A stretch of DNA of 51,312 nt, taken from positions 1 to 51,312 of the forward strand of contig CACWFY010000017.1 in assembly GCA_902760345.1 (NCBI GenBank), given 5' to 3'. Origin of the DNA: an uncultured Bacteroidales bacterium (GTDB taxonomy: Bacteria; Bacteroidota; Bacteroidia; Bacteroidales; Bacteroidaceae). The notes below the pieces were generated by a model. The model was not told where the DNA came from and ran no database searches. It worked only from the letters and a program-made list of their open reading frames with translations. Made by a program: the position numbers and the translations under genes. Below, piece after piece: positions 36,514 to 47,888 of the stretch; positions within the stretch are counted from its first letter, which is position 1; every line of letters starts with the position of its first letter.

Positions 36514-38732
36514 GGGTAATGAGACTAATGGGGCCAATGGGGCTAATGGGTTTAATGGGTAAGATAATATTAATGGGTAAGATAATAGGTAGTATTGTTT
36601 TTTGGTTGGCCGTGCTGCCCGTGTATTCACAGGGGCGGTTTAAGGTCAGCTATGTAGCGCCTCAGGCAGTGCGTATTCAGTATCTGCCGGAAGGAAAGAC
36701 AGAGGTGACTCCGTCATTGCCCGACTGGGTTTATGTGAAGCACGAGGAGGTGAAGACCCCTATGCTGTCGGCTACGGTTAAAGGAAATGGCGTGACGGTG
36801 CGCAACAAAGCCGGCCGTGTCGTCTTTCGGGCGCTCCGCCATGAATGGAAGGACGGGCAGGCCACGCTGGTGTTTGATTCCCCCAAGGGCGAACACCTCT
36901 ATGGCCTCGGACAGTTTCAGGACGGTTATACTGATATTCGTGGACTGTCGCGTCGGTTGACACAGGTAAATACGCAGATTAGCATTCCGATGCTGCTGTC
37001 CAGCAAGGGCTATGGCGTGCTGTGGAACAACTATGGGTTGACAGACTATAACCCCAGCGACCGCTGCGTCGCCCTCGTCCGTCAGGAGGGTGGGGGACAG
37101 ACCGAGGTAGTCAACGTGACCTCGACGGAAGGCGGTAAGCAGGAAGTACGCAAGCGTAACGTCTTTACGGCCACGCTGGAAGTGGCCAAAACCGCTGACT
37201 ATGCGCTGCTGTTGGATGTCGGACAGAAGATGGCCCGCCGTCACCAACTGTCTGTCGACGGCCAGCCAGTGATTGACATGCATAACCTTTGGCTGCCCCC
37301 GACGGCATCGACCATCGTGAAGCTGACCAAAGGACGCCACACGGTGACGGCCGAGTTGTCGAATGGCGACCAGCCCGTGCTCTATTATCATGCAGTAGCC
37401 AACGAGACGGTGTTGCGCTCCCCTGTTTCGGAGGCTGTCGACTATACGGTGTTCATCGGTTCTCCCGACGAAATCATCAGTACCTATCGCGACCTGACAG
37501 GCCATGCACCTGTCATGCCCTCTTGGGCATTGGGCTATATCCATTGCCGCGAACGTTTCCATTCGTCGGCCGAGATTCTGGCTACGGCACACCGCTTCCA
37601 ACGTGAGCAGTTGCCTGTCAGCATGTTGGTGCAAGACTGGCAGTATTGGGGTAAGTATGGTTGGAACTCGATGCGTTTCGACGAGGAGTTCTATCCTGAT
37701 CCCAAGGCGTTGACCGACAGTTTGCATCAGATGAACCTACGCCTGATGCTCAGCGTATGGTCGAAAATCGACAAGCAGTCGGATGTCGGCCGGCAGATGG
37801 AACAGGCTGGCTATTATATACCGGGTACCGACTGGATAGACTTCTTTAACCCTGAGGCCGCCGCGACCTATTGGAAGCATTTCAAGGAGCGACTGTTGCC
37901 TTTAGGCATTGATGCCTGGTGGCAGGACGCTACGGAACCGGAGAATGACGATTTGCTGGGACGCCGTGTCAATGGTGGTCAATGGGCAGGAGAACAGGTG
38001 CGTAATGTCTATCCCTTGCTGGTATGCAAGACCGTCTATGAAGGATTGCTACAGGCTGGCAAGGAGCCGATGATCCTTACCCGTAGCGGGTTCCCCGGTA
38101 TCCAGCGCTATGGGGTGGCCCTATGGTCGGGTGATGTCGGCAATGACTGGGAGACCCTGCGCCGCCAGATTACCGGCGGACTGGGTATGCAAGCCGCTGG
38201 AATTCCTTGGTGGACTTATGATGCCGGAGGTTTCTTCCGTCCACAGAACCAATATAATGATCCCGCGTACATAGAGCGTATGCTCAGATGGATAGAAATC
38301 AGCGTCTTCCTGCCGTTGATGCGTGTCCATGGCTATATGAGTGATACCGAACCGTGGAACTACGGGCCAGAGGCACAAGCCGTGATTGCTGACTGTCTGC
38401 GAGAGCGCTACCGTTTGCTGCCTTATATTGAGCGTTGTGCCAAGGCCATCGCTGACGAGGGCTATACCCTGATGCGTCCGCTGGTCTTTGACTTCTCCGA
38501 CGATGAGGAGGCCTTGAAGCAGTCCTATGAATATATGTTTGGTCCCTCCCTGCTGGTTAGTCCGGTCGTAGAGCCGGGAGTAACCTCATGGCGTACCTAT
38601 CTGCCTAAAAACAAGGGGGGCTGGTATGACTACCATAGCGGACAGCACTATGATGGAGGACAGTATGTTACGACGACAGTCACCAAGGCATATATCCCTG
38701 TTTTTGTCCGTGCGGGCTATATGATACAATAG
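36510..38732 (+). CDS. GH31 alpha-xylosidase-like enzyme
   Basis: A 740-residue GH31 protein. The barrel shows LVQDWQYWGKYGW, the nucleophile Asp473 in WWQDATEPEN and the acid/base Asp542 in SGDVGNDWE; a PA14-like segment sits at about 200-300 inside the N-terminal beta-domain. The TEPE context fits alpha-xylosidase-type GH31. The N-terminus is odd: five 9-bp units of AATGGG type at 36515-36560 encode RLMGPMGLMGLMG before the hydrophobic signal core (IIGSIVFWLAVLPVYSQ), so several in-frame ATGs could start the protein. The first, 36510, overlaps the GH3 stop (ATGA). Substrate is inferred from context. Confidence 0.87.
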   Translation: MRVMRLMGPMGLMGLMGKIILMGKIIGSIVFWLAVLPVYSQGRFKVSYVAPQAVRIQYLPEGKTEVTPSLPDWVYVKHEEVKTPMLSATVKGNGVTVRNKAGRVVFRALRHEWKDGQATLVFDSPKGEHLYGLGQFQDGYTDIRGLSRRLTQVNTQISIPMLLSSKGYGVLWNNYGLTDYNPSDRCVALVRQEGGGQTEVVNVTSTEGGKQEVRKRNVFTATLEVAKTADYALLLDVGQKMARRHQLSVDGQPVIDMHNLWLPPTASTIVKLTKGRHTVTAELSNGDQPVLYYHAVANETVLRSPVSEAVDYTVFIGSPDEIISTYRDLTGHAPVMPSWALGYIHCRERFHSSAEILATAHRFQREQLPVSMLVQDWQYWGKYGWNSMRFDEEFYPDPKALTDSLHQMNLRLMLSVWSKIDKQSDVGRQMEQAGYYIPGTDWIDFFNPEAAATYWKHFKERLLPLGIDAWWQDATEPENDDLLGRRVNGGQWAGEQVRNVYPLLVCKTVYEGLLQAGKEPMILTRSGFPGIQRYGVALWSGDVGNDWETLRRQITGGLGMQAAGIPWWTYDAGGFFRPQNQYNDPAYIERMLRWIEISVFLPLMRVHGYMSDTEPWNYGPEAQAVIADCLRERYRLLPYIERCAKAIADEGYTLMRPLVFDFSDDEEALKQSYEYMFGPSLLVSPVVEPGVTSWRTYLPKNKGGWYDYHSGQHYDGGQYVTTTVTKAYIPVFVRAGYMIQ
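36515..36560 (+). repeat. Nonamer tandem repeat at the 5' end of the GH31 gene
   Basis: Units of type TAATGGGGC recur about five times with a 9-bp period and small changes, supplying several in-frame ATG codons and an MG(L/P)-rich leader. Confidence 0.65.
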
Positions 38733-38787
38733 GGAAAGTCTTTGTAACATCAATTTGGGCTATTGTAAAGATTTCTTTGTAACTTTG
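38723..38787 (+). promoter_or_regulatory. XynR-type operator and -7 box of the GH10-CE1/GH43 operon
   Basis: The 27-bp site at 38723-38749 overlaps the end of the GH31 coding region and has half-sites GATACA and GTAACA with central AAAGTC. The -7 box TAACTTTG (38780-38787) follows after exactly 30 bp. A TTTG at 38754-38757 could be a poorly spaced -33 box (22 bp). Confidence 0.75.
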
Positions 38788-38816
38788 CAAACGTGAAAAA
38801 ACTATCTAACGAATAA

Positions 38817-41039
<2,223 letters not shown>

Positions 41040-41053
41040 AAAGTGAAGAGTAA

Positions 41054-43135
41054 ATGAATAAAACTTTATTATCAACTGTTGTTCTGTGCTTGGCAGCTAC
41101 GGCTGCCAACGCACAGAATCCTATTATTCGTGACCAGTTTACTGCCGACCCTACGGCGCGCGTATTTAATAATAAGGTGTACCTGTACCCGTCGCATGAC
41201 ATCGTGCCGCCTGCTGGTCAGCGACAGGATTGGTTCTGCATGGAGGACTATCATGTCTTCTCTTCAGAGAACCTCACCGACTGGACAGATCACGGAGTCA
41301 TTGTCACCCAGAACAAAGTACCCTGGGTACGTCCTGACTCCTATTCCATGTGGGCTCCCGACTGTATCGAGCGTAACGGCAAGTACTATTTCTATTTTCC
41401 CTCAGCTCCTAAAGATGGTCGTGGTTTCGGTGTCGGTGTTGCTATTGCTGACCGTCCCGAGGGACCGTTCATCTGTGAGCCCGAACCCATCAAGGGCATC
41501 AATGGTATCGACCCCTGTGTGCTCCAGGCTTCTGACGGCAATGCCTACATCTTTTGGGGTGCAGGCCGTTGTGCCAAGCTCAAGCCCAATATGAAGGAGC
41601 TGGCTGACGATACCCCCAAGGAGAAAGTCAAGTGGGGCAACCGTGAGTTTGAGATGCTGGGTGTTAACTGTCTGAAAGACCTGCCCAACCGTCAGGCCGA
41701 GGGTCCCTTTGCCTTTGAGGCCAACGGTTGGTATTACCTGACCTATCCGTATGTCCGTGAGAATACGGAGGTGCTTGGTTATGCGATGAGTAAGAACCCC
41801 ATGGGTCCTTATGAGTATAAAGGGCTGATCATGTCCGAGCAGCCTAACGGCTGTTGGACTAATCACCATAGCATCGTCAACTACAAGGGCCAGTGGTACT
41901 TGTTCTACCACCACAACTACTTCTCGCCGCGTGATGACAAGCGTCGCTCCGCATGTATCGAGAAGCTTTATTTCAACGCCGACGGTACTATCCAGGAAGT
42001 CAAGCAGACCATGCGTGGTGTGGGTATCAACAAGGCTACCGAGAAGATTGAGATAGACCGCTACAGCACTGCCAGCAGTGATGTGACGACAGCGCTCATC
42101 GATACTGTCAATACCTTCCGCAGCTATCAGGCCACCCTGCCTAAGAAAGGCAGCTGGCTGCACTATGCCGATGTAGACTTCAGCCCCATTACCGATGCCT
42201 ACCTCATCGTCAATGCCAAGGCTGGTGGTAATACTGAATTCTGCATCCGTGAGAAGAATGCCAAGGGTAAGGTTATTGCCCGTGTGACGATGAATGTCGT
42301 CACCCAGATGGGGCAGTTCCGTCGTGACCAGAGTAACCAATGGCTCACACAGACCGTCAATCTGGAGTATGTGCCGAAGGGTGTTACCGACCTGTGTGTC
42401 ACTTGTGAGGGGGATGCAGAAGTCAGCATCAACTGGGTACAGTTCAAGAACCGTAACAGCTACTTCCAGCCTGTTGCTGCCAATGCCGCAGCAGCACAGC
42501 CCGATGCCAACGGCTTTATCCGTCGCTGGATGTTGCTGGAGCCCATCGACTATAACGTACGTTCTAACACCATCCTGACAGATAGCTATCTCAATGAGAA
42601 CCTCAGCAAGCAGTATTTCAAGGGACAGTTTGACGACAAGAAGCTGCCTCGCGACGGTGAGAAGGTCACCGCTACAGGTATCGCACTGGCTGGTGGACCG
42701 AGAGATACAAGAATGCAGATGGGTCCTGCCCAGACTAAGGAGGTTAAGCAGACCCTGCGCTGGCATGCCCTGGAGAGCAATACCTATAATGTCAAGGTGT
42801 TCCGCTTCGCTGAGTCTTATGGCTGTCAGCCCTACAACTCCCTCTTCTGGGGTGTTACTGTCATCGACTGTCCTGAGGACATGGACGGTGTCCGTCTGGC
42901 CATCGGTTCGAATGGCGCCTCTATGTGGTGGCTCAACGGTGAGCGTGTGCTGACACTGGACGGCGACCGCCGTATGGTGGAAGACGACTGTGTATCACAG
43001 CGCCTGACACTGAAGAAAGGCCGTAACATCCTGCGCTTTGCACTGGTCAACGGTCCCGGCCTAAGCGATTTGTGTGCCCGTTTCATTGACGAAAGCGGTC
43101 AGCCAGTCACGGGCTACGCCCTAAATGTTAAATGA
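41054..43135 (+). CDS. GH43 enzyme with CBM6-like and C-terminal beta-domains
   Basis: A 693-residue secreted protein (signal MNKTLLSTVVLCLAATAANAQ). The GH43 propeller (about 22-325) has base Asp32 in TADPTAR, Asp153 in GIDPCVL and acid Glu216 in RQAEGPF. A CBM6-like domain (about 335-465) ends in VSINWVQFK. A further all-beta C-terminal region (about 485-693, FIRRWMLLEPIDY...WWLNGERVLTLDGDR...GRNILRFALVNG) resembles the jelly-roll modules found in other GH proteins but is not assigned. It likely cuts arabinose or xylose side groups or short xylo-oligosaccharides. It is second in the operon led by GH10-CE1. Confidence 0.87.
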   Translation: MNKTLLSTVVLCLAATAANAQNPIIRDQFTADPTARVFNNKVYLYPSHDIVPPAGQRQDWFCMEDYHVFSSENLTDWTDHGVIVTQNKVPWVRPDSYSMWAPDCIERNGKYYFYFPSAPKDGRGFGVGVAIADRPEGPFICEPEPIKGINGIDPCVLQASDGNAYIFWGAGRCAKLKPNMKELADDTPKEKVKWGNREFEMLGVNCLKDLPNRQAEGPFAFEANGWYYLTYPYVRENTEVLGYAMSKNPMGPYEYKGLIMSEQPNGCWTNHHSIVNYKGQWYLFYHHNYFSPRDDKRRSACIEKLYFNADGTIQEVKQTMRGVGINKATEKIEIDRYSTASSDVTTALIDTVNTFRSYQATLPKKGSWLHYADVDFSPITDAYLIVNAKAGGNTEFCIREKNAKGKVIARVTMNVVTQMGQFRRDQSNQWLTQTVNLEYVPKGVTDLCVTCEGDAEVSINWVQFKNRNSYFQPVAANAAAAQPDANGFIRRWMLLEPIDYNVRSNTILTDSYLNENLSKQYFKGQFDDKKLPRDGEKVTATGIALAGGPRDTRMQMGPAQTKEVKQTLRWHALESNTYNVKVFRFAESYGCQPYNSLFWGVTVIDCPEDMDGVRLAIGSNGASMWWLNGERVLTLDGDRRMVEDDCVSQRLTLKKGRNILRFALVNGPGLSDLCARFIDESGQPVTGYALNVK

Positions 43136-43162
43136 TAAATGATAAACGATACCTGATACCTG

Positions 43163-43525
43163 ATGACGAGAAATAATATTTTAGCAGATAAATCTATCAA
43201 TTTTGCTATTAGAATGGCAAAATGCTATAAATATTTAATGGACGAAAAGCAGGAGTTTATCATGTCGAAGCAAATGTTTCGGAGTGGAACTAGTATAGGA
43301 GCCAATATTCATGAAGGAATCCAAGCTCAGAGCAAAGCTGACTTTGTCAGTAAACTTGGAATCTCTCTAAAAGAAGCAAGCGAGACTTCATATTGGCTTG
43401 TAGTTCTTTATAAGGCTGGGACATTGGAAGAGACGATTTATAATTCAGTCAAATTGGATTTGGGTGAAATTATAAGGATTTTAATTTCAACAATAAAGAC
43501 AGCAAAAAAGAATATTGAACAATGA
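43163..43525 (+). CDS. Four-helix-bundle protein (S23/IVS type) embedded in a GH operon
   Basis: A 120-residue protein with the family signature FAIRMAKCYKYL...MFRSGTSIGANIHEG...ADFVSKLGISLKEASETSYWL, that is the four-helix-bundle family first found in 23S rRNA intervening sequences and related to the Avd protein of diversity-generating retroelements (family knowledge). No reverse transcriptase or rRNA is near. Its TGA stop overlaps the ATG of the next GH43 gene (ATGA, 43522-43525), so translation is coupled. Base composition is richer in A/T than the flanking enzymes, pointing to later insertion. No terminal repeats are evident. Function unknown. Confidence 0.85.
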   Translation: MTRNNILADKSINFAIRMAKCYKYLMDEKQEFIMSKQMFRSGTSIGANIHEGIQAQSKADFVSKLGISLKEASETSYWLVVLYKAGTLEETIYNSVKLDLGEIIRILISTIKTAKKNIEQ

Positions 43526-45012
43526 AAGCAAATAAAAGTATAGGTAAGGTGCTTACCTTATCATTTATCATTTGTCATTTATCATTTAGCCCTGTAAGGG
43601 CGCAAAGCGGAGCGCCATACATCCACGACCCCTCGACACTCGCAGAGTGCGATGGTAAGTGGTACACCTTTGGAACGGGTGGGGGAGGCATTATCACTGA
43701 TGATGGCTGGTCATGGCATAGTGGTGCTGAGCGCCCCGGTGGCGGTGCAGCACCTGATATCTTGAAGATTGGTGACCGTTACCTCTGCATCTATGGCGCT
43801 ACGGGCGGTGGCCTCTTTGGTGGCCATAATGGCCGTATCCTGACCATGTGGAATAAAACCCTCGACCCGAAGTCTCCCGACTTTAAGTGGTCAACAGCTA
43901 TTGAGGTGGCTTCGTCCGACGGTATGGAGGACTGCGACGCTATCGACCCTTGTCTGTTGCTTGATCCTACCACGGGTCGCCTTTGGGCTACCTATGGCAC
44001 CTATTTCGGAAATATCCGTCTGATAGAGCTTGACCCAAAGACTGGCGAGCGCGTCAAGGGTAATGTCGAGAAAGATGTTGCCATTGACTGTGAGGCCAGT
44101 GCTTTGATGTATAAGGATGGCTGGTACTACCTATTGGGAACTCATGGCACCTGCTGTGACGGTGTCAACAGCACCTATAATATAGTGGTTGGTCGCTCCC
44201 GCTCCGTAGAAGGTCCTTATGTGGATAATGTTGGCCGTGATATGTTCCATGGCGGTGGCCGAATGGTCATTGCTGCCGGTGACCGTTGCACAGGTGCTGG
44301 TCACTTTGGACGTTATATCATTGACGAAGGTGTTGAAGTGATGTCGTTCCACTGGGAAGCAGACTTCGAACTGAGTGGTCGTAGTGTGCTCGCCGTTCGT
44401 CCTGTCCTGTGGAAGAATGGCTGGCCCTATGCCGGAGAACGTTTCCGTGGCGGTACTTGTGCTATTTTGTCGGAACGTCGTGGCTATTCGTTGGAGATGG
44501 CTGTCGACTTCGTGCGCATCCAACAAGAGCGTCAGAGAGGTTTTGGTAACCGTAACCAGCCGATGCCTCCTGCAAAACCCATTCCCAACCAAAGTTTGGA
44601 AGACGTTATCAGCACCTGGCCAGCTGCGGATGCTTCTGTAGCAGTTCGTTGCAGCGATTATATGTTCCGCCCTCACCAGCTGTGGACCTTCACTCCTGTT
44701 GAAGAGGCTGGTGGCTATTTGACTGCACCGTATTTCAAGATTACCATTGCCGGTACCGACCGTGCCCTGACAGCTACTGCCGACAAGGAGTTGGCGACGA
44801 TGGCCTATCAGAGTAACGACGAGCAGCTCTGGCGCATCGAGCAGTTGACAGATGGTACTTATCGTATCATGCCTAAGCACATTCCTGGCATAGAGGGTAT
44901 CAACACACGCTATTGCCTCTATTCGGCTGCTGACAGTACACCGACGCTGGCCGTCTACGATTTTAGCAGCGATAACTCTAAGTGGAACTTGAAGCGCTTC
45001 GCTAGTGAATAA
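43522..45012 (+). CDS. GH43 protein with ricin-lectin-like C-terminus
   Basis: A 496-residue secreted protein. The signal peptide (SFIICHLSFSPVRAQ) is encoded by the repeat described at 43558-43601. The GH43 propeller (about 30-345) has base Asp36 in IHDPSTL, Asp142 in DAIDPCLLL and acid Glu191 in IDCEASAL; the WYTFGTGGGG and THGTCC stretches recall arabinanase-like GH43 clades. The C-terminal part (about 370-496) with QLWTFTP...NDEQLWRIEQL...NSKWNLKRF looks like a ricin B/beta-trefoil lectin. Its ATG overlaps the stop of the four-helix-bundle gene. Substrate not assigned beyond arabinose-containing xylan or arabinan. Confidence 0.8.
   Translation: MKANKSIGKVLTLSFIICHLSFSPVRAQSGAPYIHDPSTLAECDGKWYTFGTGGGGIITDDGWSWHSGAERPGGGAAPDILKIGDRYLCIYGATGGGLFGGHNGRILTMWNKTLDPKSPDFKWSTAIEVASSDGMEDCDAIDPCLLLDPTTGRLWATYGTYFGNIRLIELDPKTGERVKGNVEKDVAIDCEASALMYKDGWYYLLGTHGTCCDGVNSTYNIVVGRSRSVEGPYVDNVGRDMFHGGGRMVIAAGDRCTGAGHFGRYIIDEGVEVMSFHWEADFELSGRSVLAVRPVLWKNGWPYAGERFRGGTCAILSERRGYSLEMAVDFVRIQQERQRGFGNRNQPMPPAKPIPNQSLEDVISTWPAADASVAVRCSDYMFRPHQLWTFTPVEEAGGYLTAPYFKITIAGTDRALTATADKELATMAYQSNDEQLWRIEQLTDGTYRIMPKHIPGIEGINTRYCLYSAADSTPTLAVYDFSSDNSKWNLKRFASE
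43558..43601 (+). repeat. Signal-peptide-encoding repeat, copy 1
   Basis: A 31-bp TTATCATTTATC-type stretch (43558-43588) followed at once by the hairpin GCCCT-GTA-AGGGC (43589-43601), in the reading frame of the GH43 signal peptide. Confidence 0.75.
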
Positions 45013-45026
45013 TTAATAGTAACAAT

Positions 45027-47846
45027 ATGATGAAACGAATCCTTTTATTTTTATCATTTATCATTTGTCATATATCATTTAGCAGCGTAGCTGCGCAGAA
45101 CCCTTTTGTACAGACCTGGTTTACCAGTGATCCTGCACCGATGGTACACAATGGTACGATGTATGTCTATACGGGACATGACGAGGATAATGCCGACTTT
45201 TTCTGGATGCAGGAGTGGCGCGTCTACTCCACGCAGGACATGGTGAACTGGCAGGATCATGGCAGTCCACTGGCCTTGGAGAGCTTCTCGTGGGCCGACG
45301 ACCGTGCTTGGGCTTCGCAGACTATCGAGCGTGACGGTAAGTTCTATTGGTATATCTGTGCTCATAGCAAGTTGTCGAACGGCATGGCCATTGGTGTGGC
45401 CGTGAGCGACAGCCCGACAGGCCCGTTCCGTGATGCCCTTGGTAAGCCGCTCTTTGAGAATGGCTCGTGGGACCATATCGATCCGACAGTGATGATTGAC
45501 GACGACGGTCAGGCATGGCTGATGTGGGGTAATCCGCAGTGCTATTACCTGAAGCTCAACCGCGATATGATATCGTATAGCGGTGAGTTAGGGCGTCTGG
45601 ACATGACGGAGGAAGCCTTTGGCGGCCCTATCATGAGTAAGCGCGAGAAAGGAAAGAAGTATAAAGACTCATACGTGGAAGGTCCGTGGCTGACCAAGCG
45701 CAACGGTACCTATCAGTTGCTGTATGCTGCTGGTGGTGTTCCTGAACACATTTCTTATAGTACGGCACCGCACCCCACAGGTCCTTGGAAGTATGCCGGC
45801 GAGATTATGCCGCTGTCAGACACCAAGTCGTTTACCAACCACTGTGGTGTGGCTGACTTCAAGGGTCACTCGTATTTCTTCTATCATACGGGCAAATTGC
45901 CTGGTGGTGGCGGTTTCGGTCGTAGCGTGGCTGTCGAGGAGTTCAAGTACAATGCCGACGGTAGCTTCCCCACGATCCTGCCTACTGACGAGGGCGTGAA
46001 GCCCATTGCTAAGTTCGACCCCTATCGTAAGGTGGAGGCTGAGACCATGGCATTCTCGAAGGGCGTGAAGACCGAGCAAAATGACGAGGTGGGCGTGTAT
46101 GTCACCGACATCCATAACGGTGACTATATTAAGTTGCAGAATGTACACTTCTGCTACAAGACCCCACGCACATTCACGGCTCGTGTGGCTAGTGGCCTGC
46201 GTGGTGGACAGATTGAAATCCGCTTGGATAGCCTCGGAGGAAAACTCCTCGGCACTGTGGATGTTCCTGGCACTGGTGGCTGGGAGAAGTGGCAGACCAT
46301 TACTACCGATTTGGCAGCCCTCGACAGCTATCCCTCTCGTCTGCACACCCGTGACCTCTACCTGGTCTTTAAGGGTCGTAAGGGTCCGAAACTCTTCAAC
46401 TTCGACTGGTGGGAGATGCGTGGCATGGAGCAGGTCAATATGCCTTTATTCCAGACCAAGTACACAGCTGACCCCTCACCACTGGTGATTGGCGACACCT
46501 TATTCTTATATACGTCACACGACGCCTCTCCTGAGGATATCCCCGATCCTAACGAGCGCAACAATGCCGGATTCTATATGTACGACTGGCTGCTGTGGTC
46601 AACCACCGATATGGTGAACTGGACGGAGCATGGTGCTGTAGCATCGCTGAAGGAATTCTCTTGGCGCAGTCGTGAGAACGGTGCCTGGGCTATCCAGACC
46701 GTTGAGCGTAATGGTAAGTACTACCTCTATGCTCCCCTGCATGGTCATGGCATAGGTGTCTTGGTGGCTGATTCTCCTTACGGACCCTTCAAAGATCCCC
46801 TCGGTGAACCGCTGGTATGGCAGAAGGAGCACTGGGATGATATCGATCCCACCGTCTTCACGGATGATGACGGTCAGGCCTATATGTACTGGGGCAATCC
46901 CCATGTCTACTACACCAAGTTGAATAAAGACATGATCTCTACCCAAGGTGACATCTTCGTGCTGAATCCTAAGGACGGCATCATGCGTCCTGTCAAGCAG
47001 GAGGGTGCTAAGGCAAACCTCCGCGCTCCTTGGAGCGAGAAGGCTATATGGACTGTGAAGAACTATCAGGAAGGTCCGTGGCTTTATAAGCGTAATGGCA
47101 AATACTACCTCAGCTATGCCACGACCTGCTGCCCAGAGGCTTTGGGCTATGCCATGAGTGACAGCCCCACAGGTCCTTGGGAGTGGAAGAACTACATCAT
47201 GAAGCCCACCCAGCGTGACCGTGGTAACCACCCCGGCATCTGCGACTTCAAGGGACATTCGTATGTCTTTGGTCAGAACTACGACTTGATGCACCTCGAT
47301 ACCTACGAGCATCACGAGCGTCGTACCGTCTCTGCTACGGAGATTACCTACAATGCTGATGGCACTATCCAGGAGGTTCCCTACTGGATGGACCAAAAGC
47401 CCATGAAGCAGTTGCACTGGCTGAATCCTTACCAGCGTGTAGAGGCGGAGACCATGAACTGGGGATATGGCTTGAAGTCGGCGAAGATGGGTATTCCCAA
47501 TACGGGTGTAGTAAAAGATATGCCGGAGTCTACCGGTAAGCGCAATATGTATATCTTTGACCTGAATGACGGTGAGTACATTCGTCTGCGTGGTGTCGAC
47601 TTCGGTCAGGGAGCTAAATCATTTGCCATCACTGCTGCCGCTACAGGAACAGCTACCGTAACCTTACGTCTTGATAGTGTCAAGGGTGATGTCGTTGGTA
47701 CTGCCGTTATCAAGGGTACGGGGTCGGTAGAGAAGTACAAGGCTTTCAGTACCAAGGTGAAGAATGCCACGGGTGTCCATGACCTGTATATCTGCTTTGA
47801 CAAGACCCAAGGTGACGTGCGCCTTGACTGGTGGCAGTTTAAGTGA
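45027..47846 (+). CDS. Tandem GH43-CBM6-GH43-CBM6 enzyme
   Basis: A 939-residue secreted protein built of two similar halves. The first GH43 (about 28-335) has Asp35 in TSDPAPM, Asp152 in HIDPTVM and Glu218 in VEGPWL; a CBM6 follows (about 335-470, YRKVEAETM...FNFDWWEMR). The second GH43 (about 475-800) has Asp482 in TADPSPL, Asp607 in DIDPTVF and Glu682 in QEGPWL; a second CBM6 closes the protein (YQRVEAETM...VRLDWWQFK). All three catalytic carboxylates are kept in both halves, so both should be active. The signal peptide is encoded by copy 2 of the repeat. The halves have diverged clearly, so the duplication is not recent; different specificities are possible. Confidence 0.88.
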   Translation: MMKRILLFLSFIICHISFSSVAAQNPFVQTWFTSDPAPMVHNGTMYVYTGHDEDNADFFWMQEWRVYSTQDMVNWQDHGSPLALESFSWADDRAWASQTIERDGKFYWYICAHSKLSNGMAIGVAVSDSPTGPFRDALGKPLFENGSWDHIDPTVMIDDDGQAWLMWGNPQCYYLKLNRDMISYSGELGRLDMTEEAFGGPIMSKREKGKKYKDSYVEGPWLTKRNGTYQLLYAAGGVPEHISYSTAPHPTGPWKYAGEIMPLSDTKSFTNHCGVADFKGHSYFFYHTGKLPGGGGFGRSVAVEEFKYNADGSFPTILPTDEGVKPIAKFDPYRKVEAETMAFSKGVKTEQNDEVGVYVTDIHNGDYIKLQNVHFCYKTPRTFTARVASGLRGGQIEIRLDSLGGKLLGTVDVPGTGGWEKWQTITTDLAALDSYPSRLHTRDLYLVFKGRKGPKLFNFDWWEMRGMEQVNMPLFQTKYTADPSPLVIGDTLFLYTSHDASPEDIPDPNERNNAGFYMYDWLLWSTTDMVNWTEHGAVASLKEFSWRSRENGAWAIQTVERNGKYYLYAPLHGHGIGVLVADSPYGPFKDPLGEPLVWQKEHWDDIDPTVFTDDDGQAYMYWGNPHVYYTKLNKDMISTQGDIFVLNPKDGIMRPVKQEGAKANLRAPWSEKAIWTVKNYQEGPWLYKRNGKYYLSYATTCCPEALGYAMSDSPTGPWEWKNYIMKPTQRDRGNHPGICDFKGHSYVFGQNYDLMHLDTYEHHERRTVSATEITYNADGTIQEVPYWMDQKPMKQLHWLNPYQRVEAETMNWGYGLKSAKMGIPNTGVVKDMPESTGKRNMYIFDLNDGEYIRLRGVDFGQGAKSFAITAAATGTATVTLRLDSVKGDVVGTAVIKGTGSVEKYKAFSTKVKNATGVHDLYICFDKTQGDVRLDWWQFK
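45051..45094 (+). repeat. Signal-peptide-encoding repeat, copy 2
   Basis: The same 31-bp stretch with one change (45051-45081), followed by the hairpin GCAGC-GTA-GCTGC (45082-45094), in frame as LSFIICHISFSSVAAQ. Confidence 0.75.
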
Positions 47847-47888
47847 TGATTATAGACATAATAACAAAATAACATAATTTTTTGAGTG

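Noticed and set aside
43163-43525. Diversity-generating retroelement (Avd-like protein)
   Set aside because: No reverse transcriptase, template repeat or variable repeat is visible nearby.
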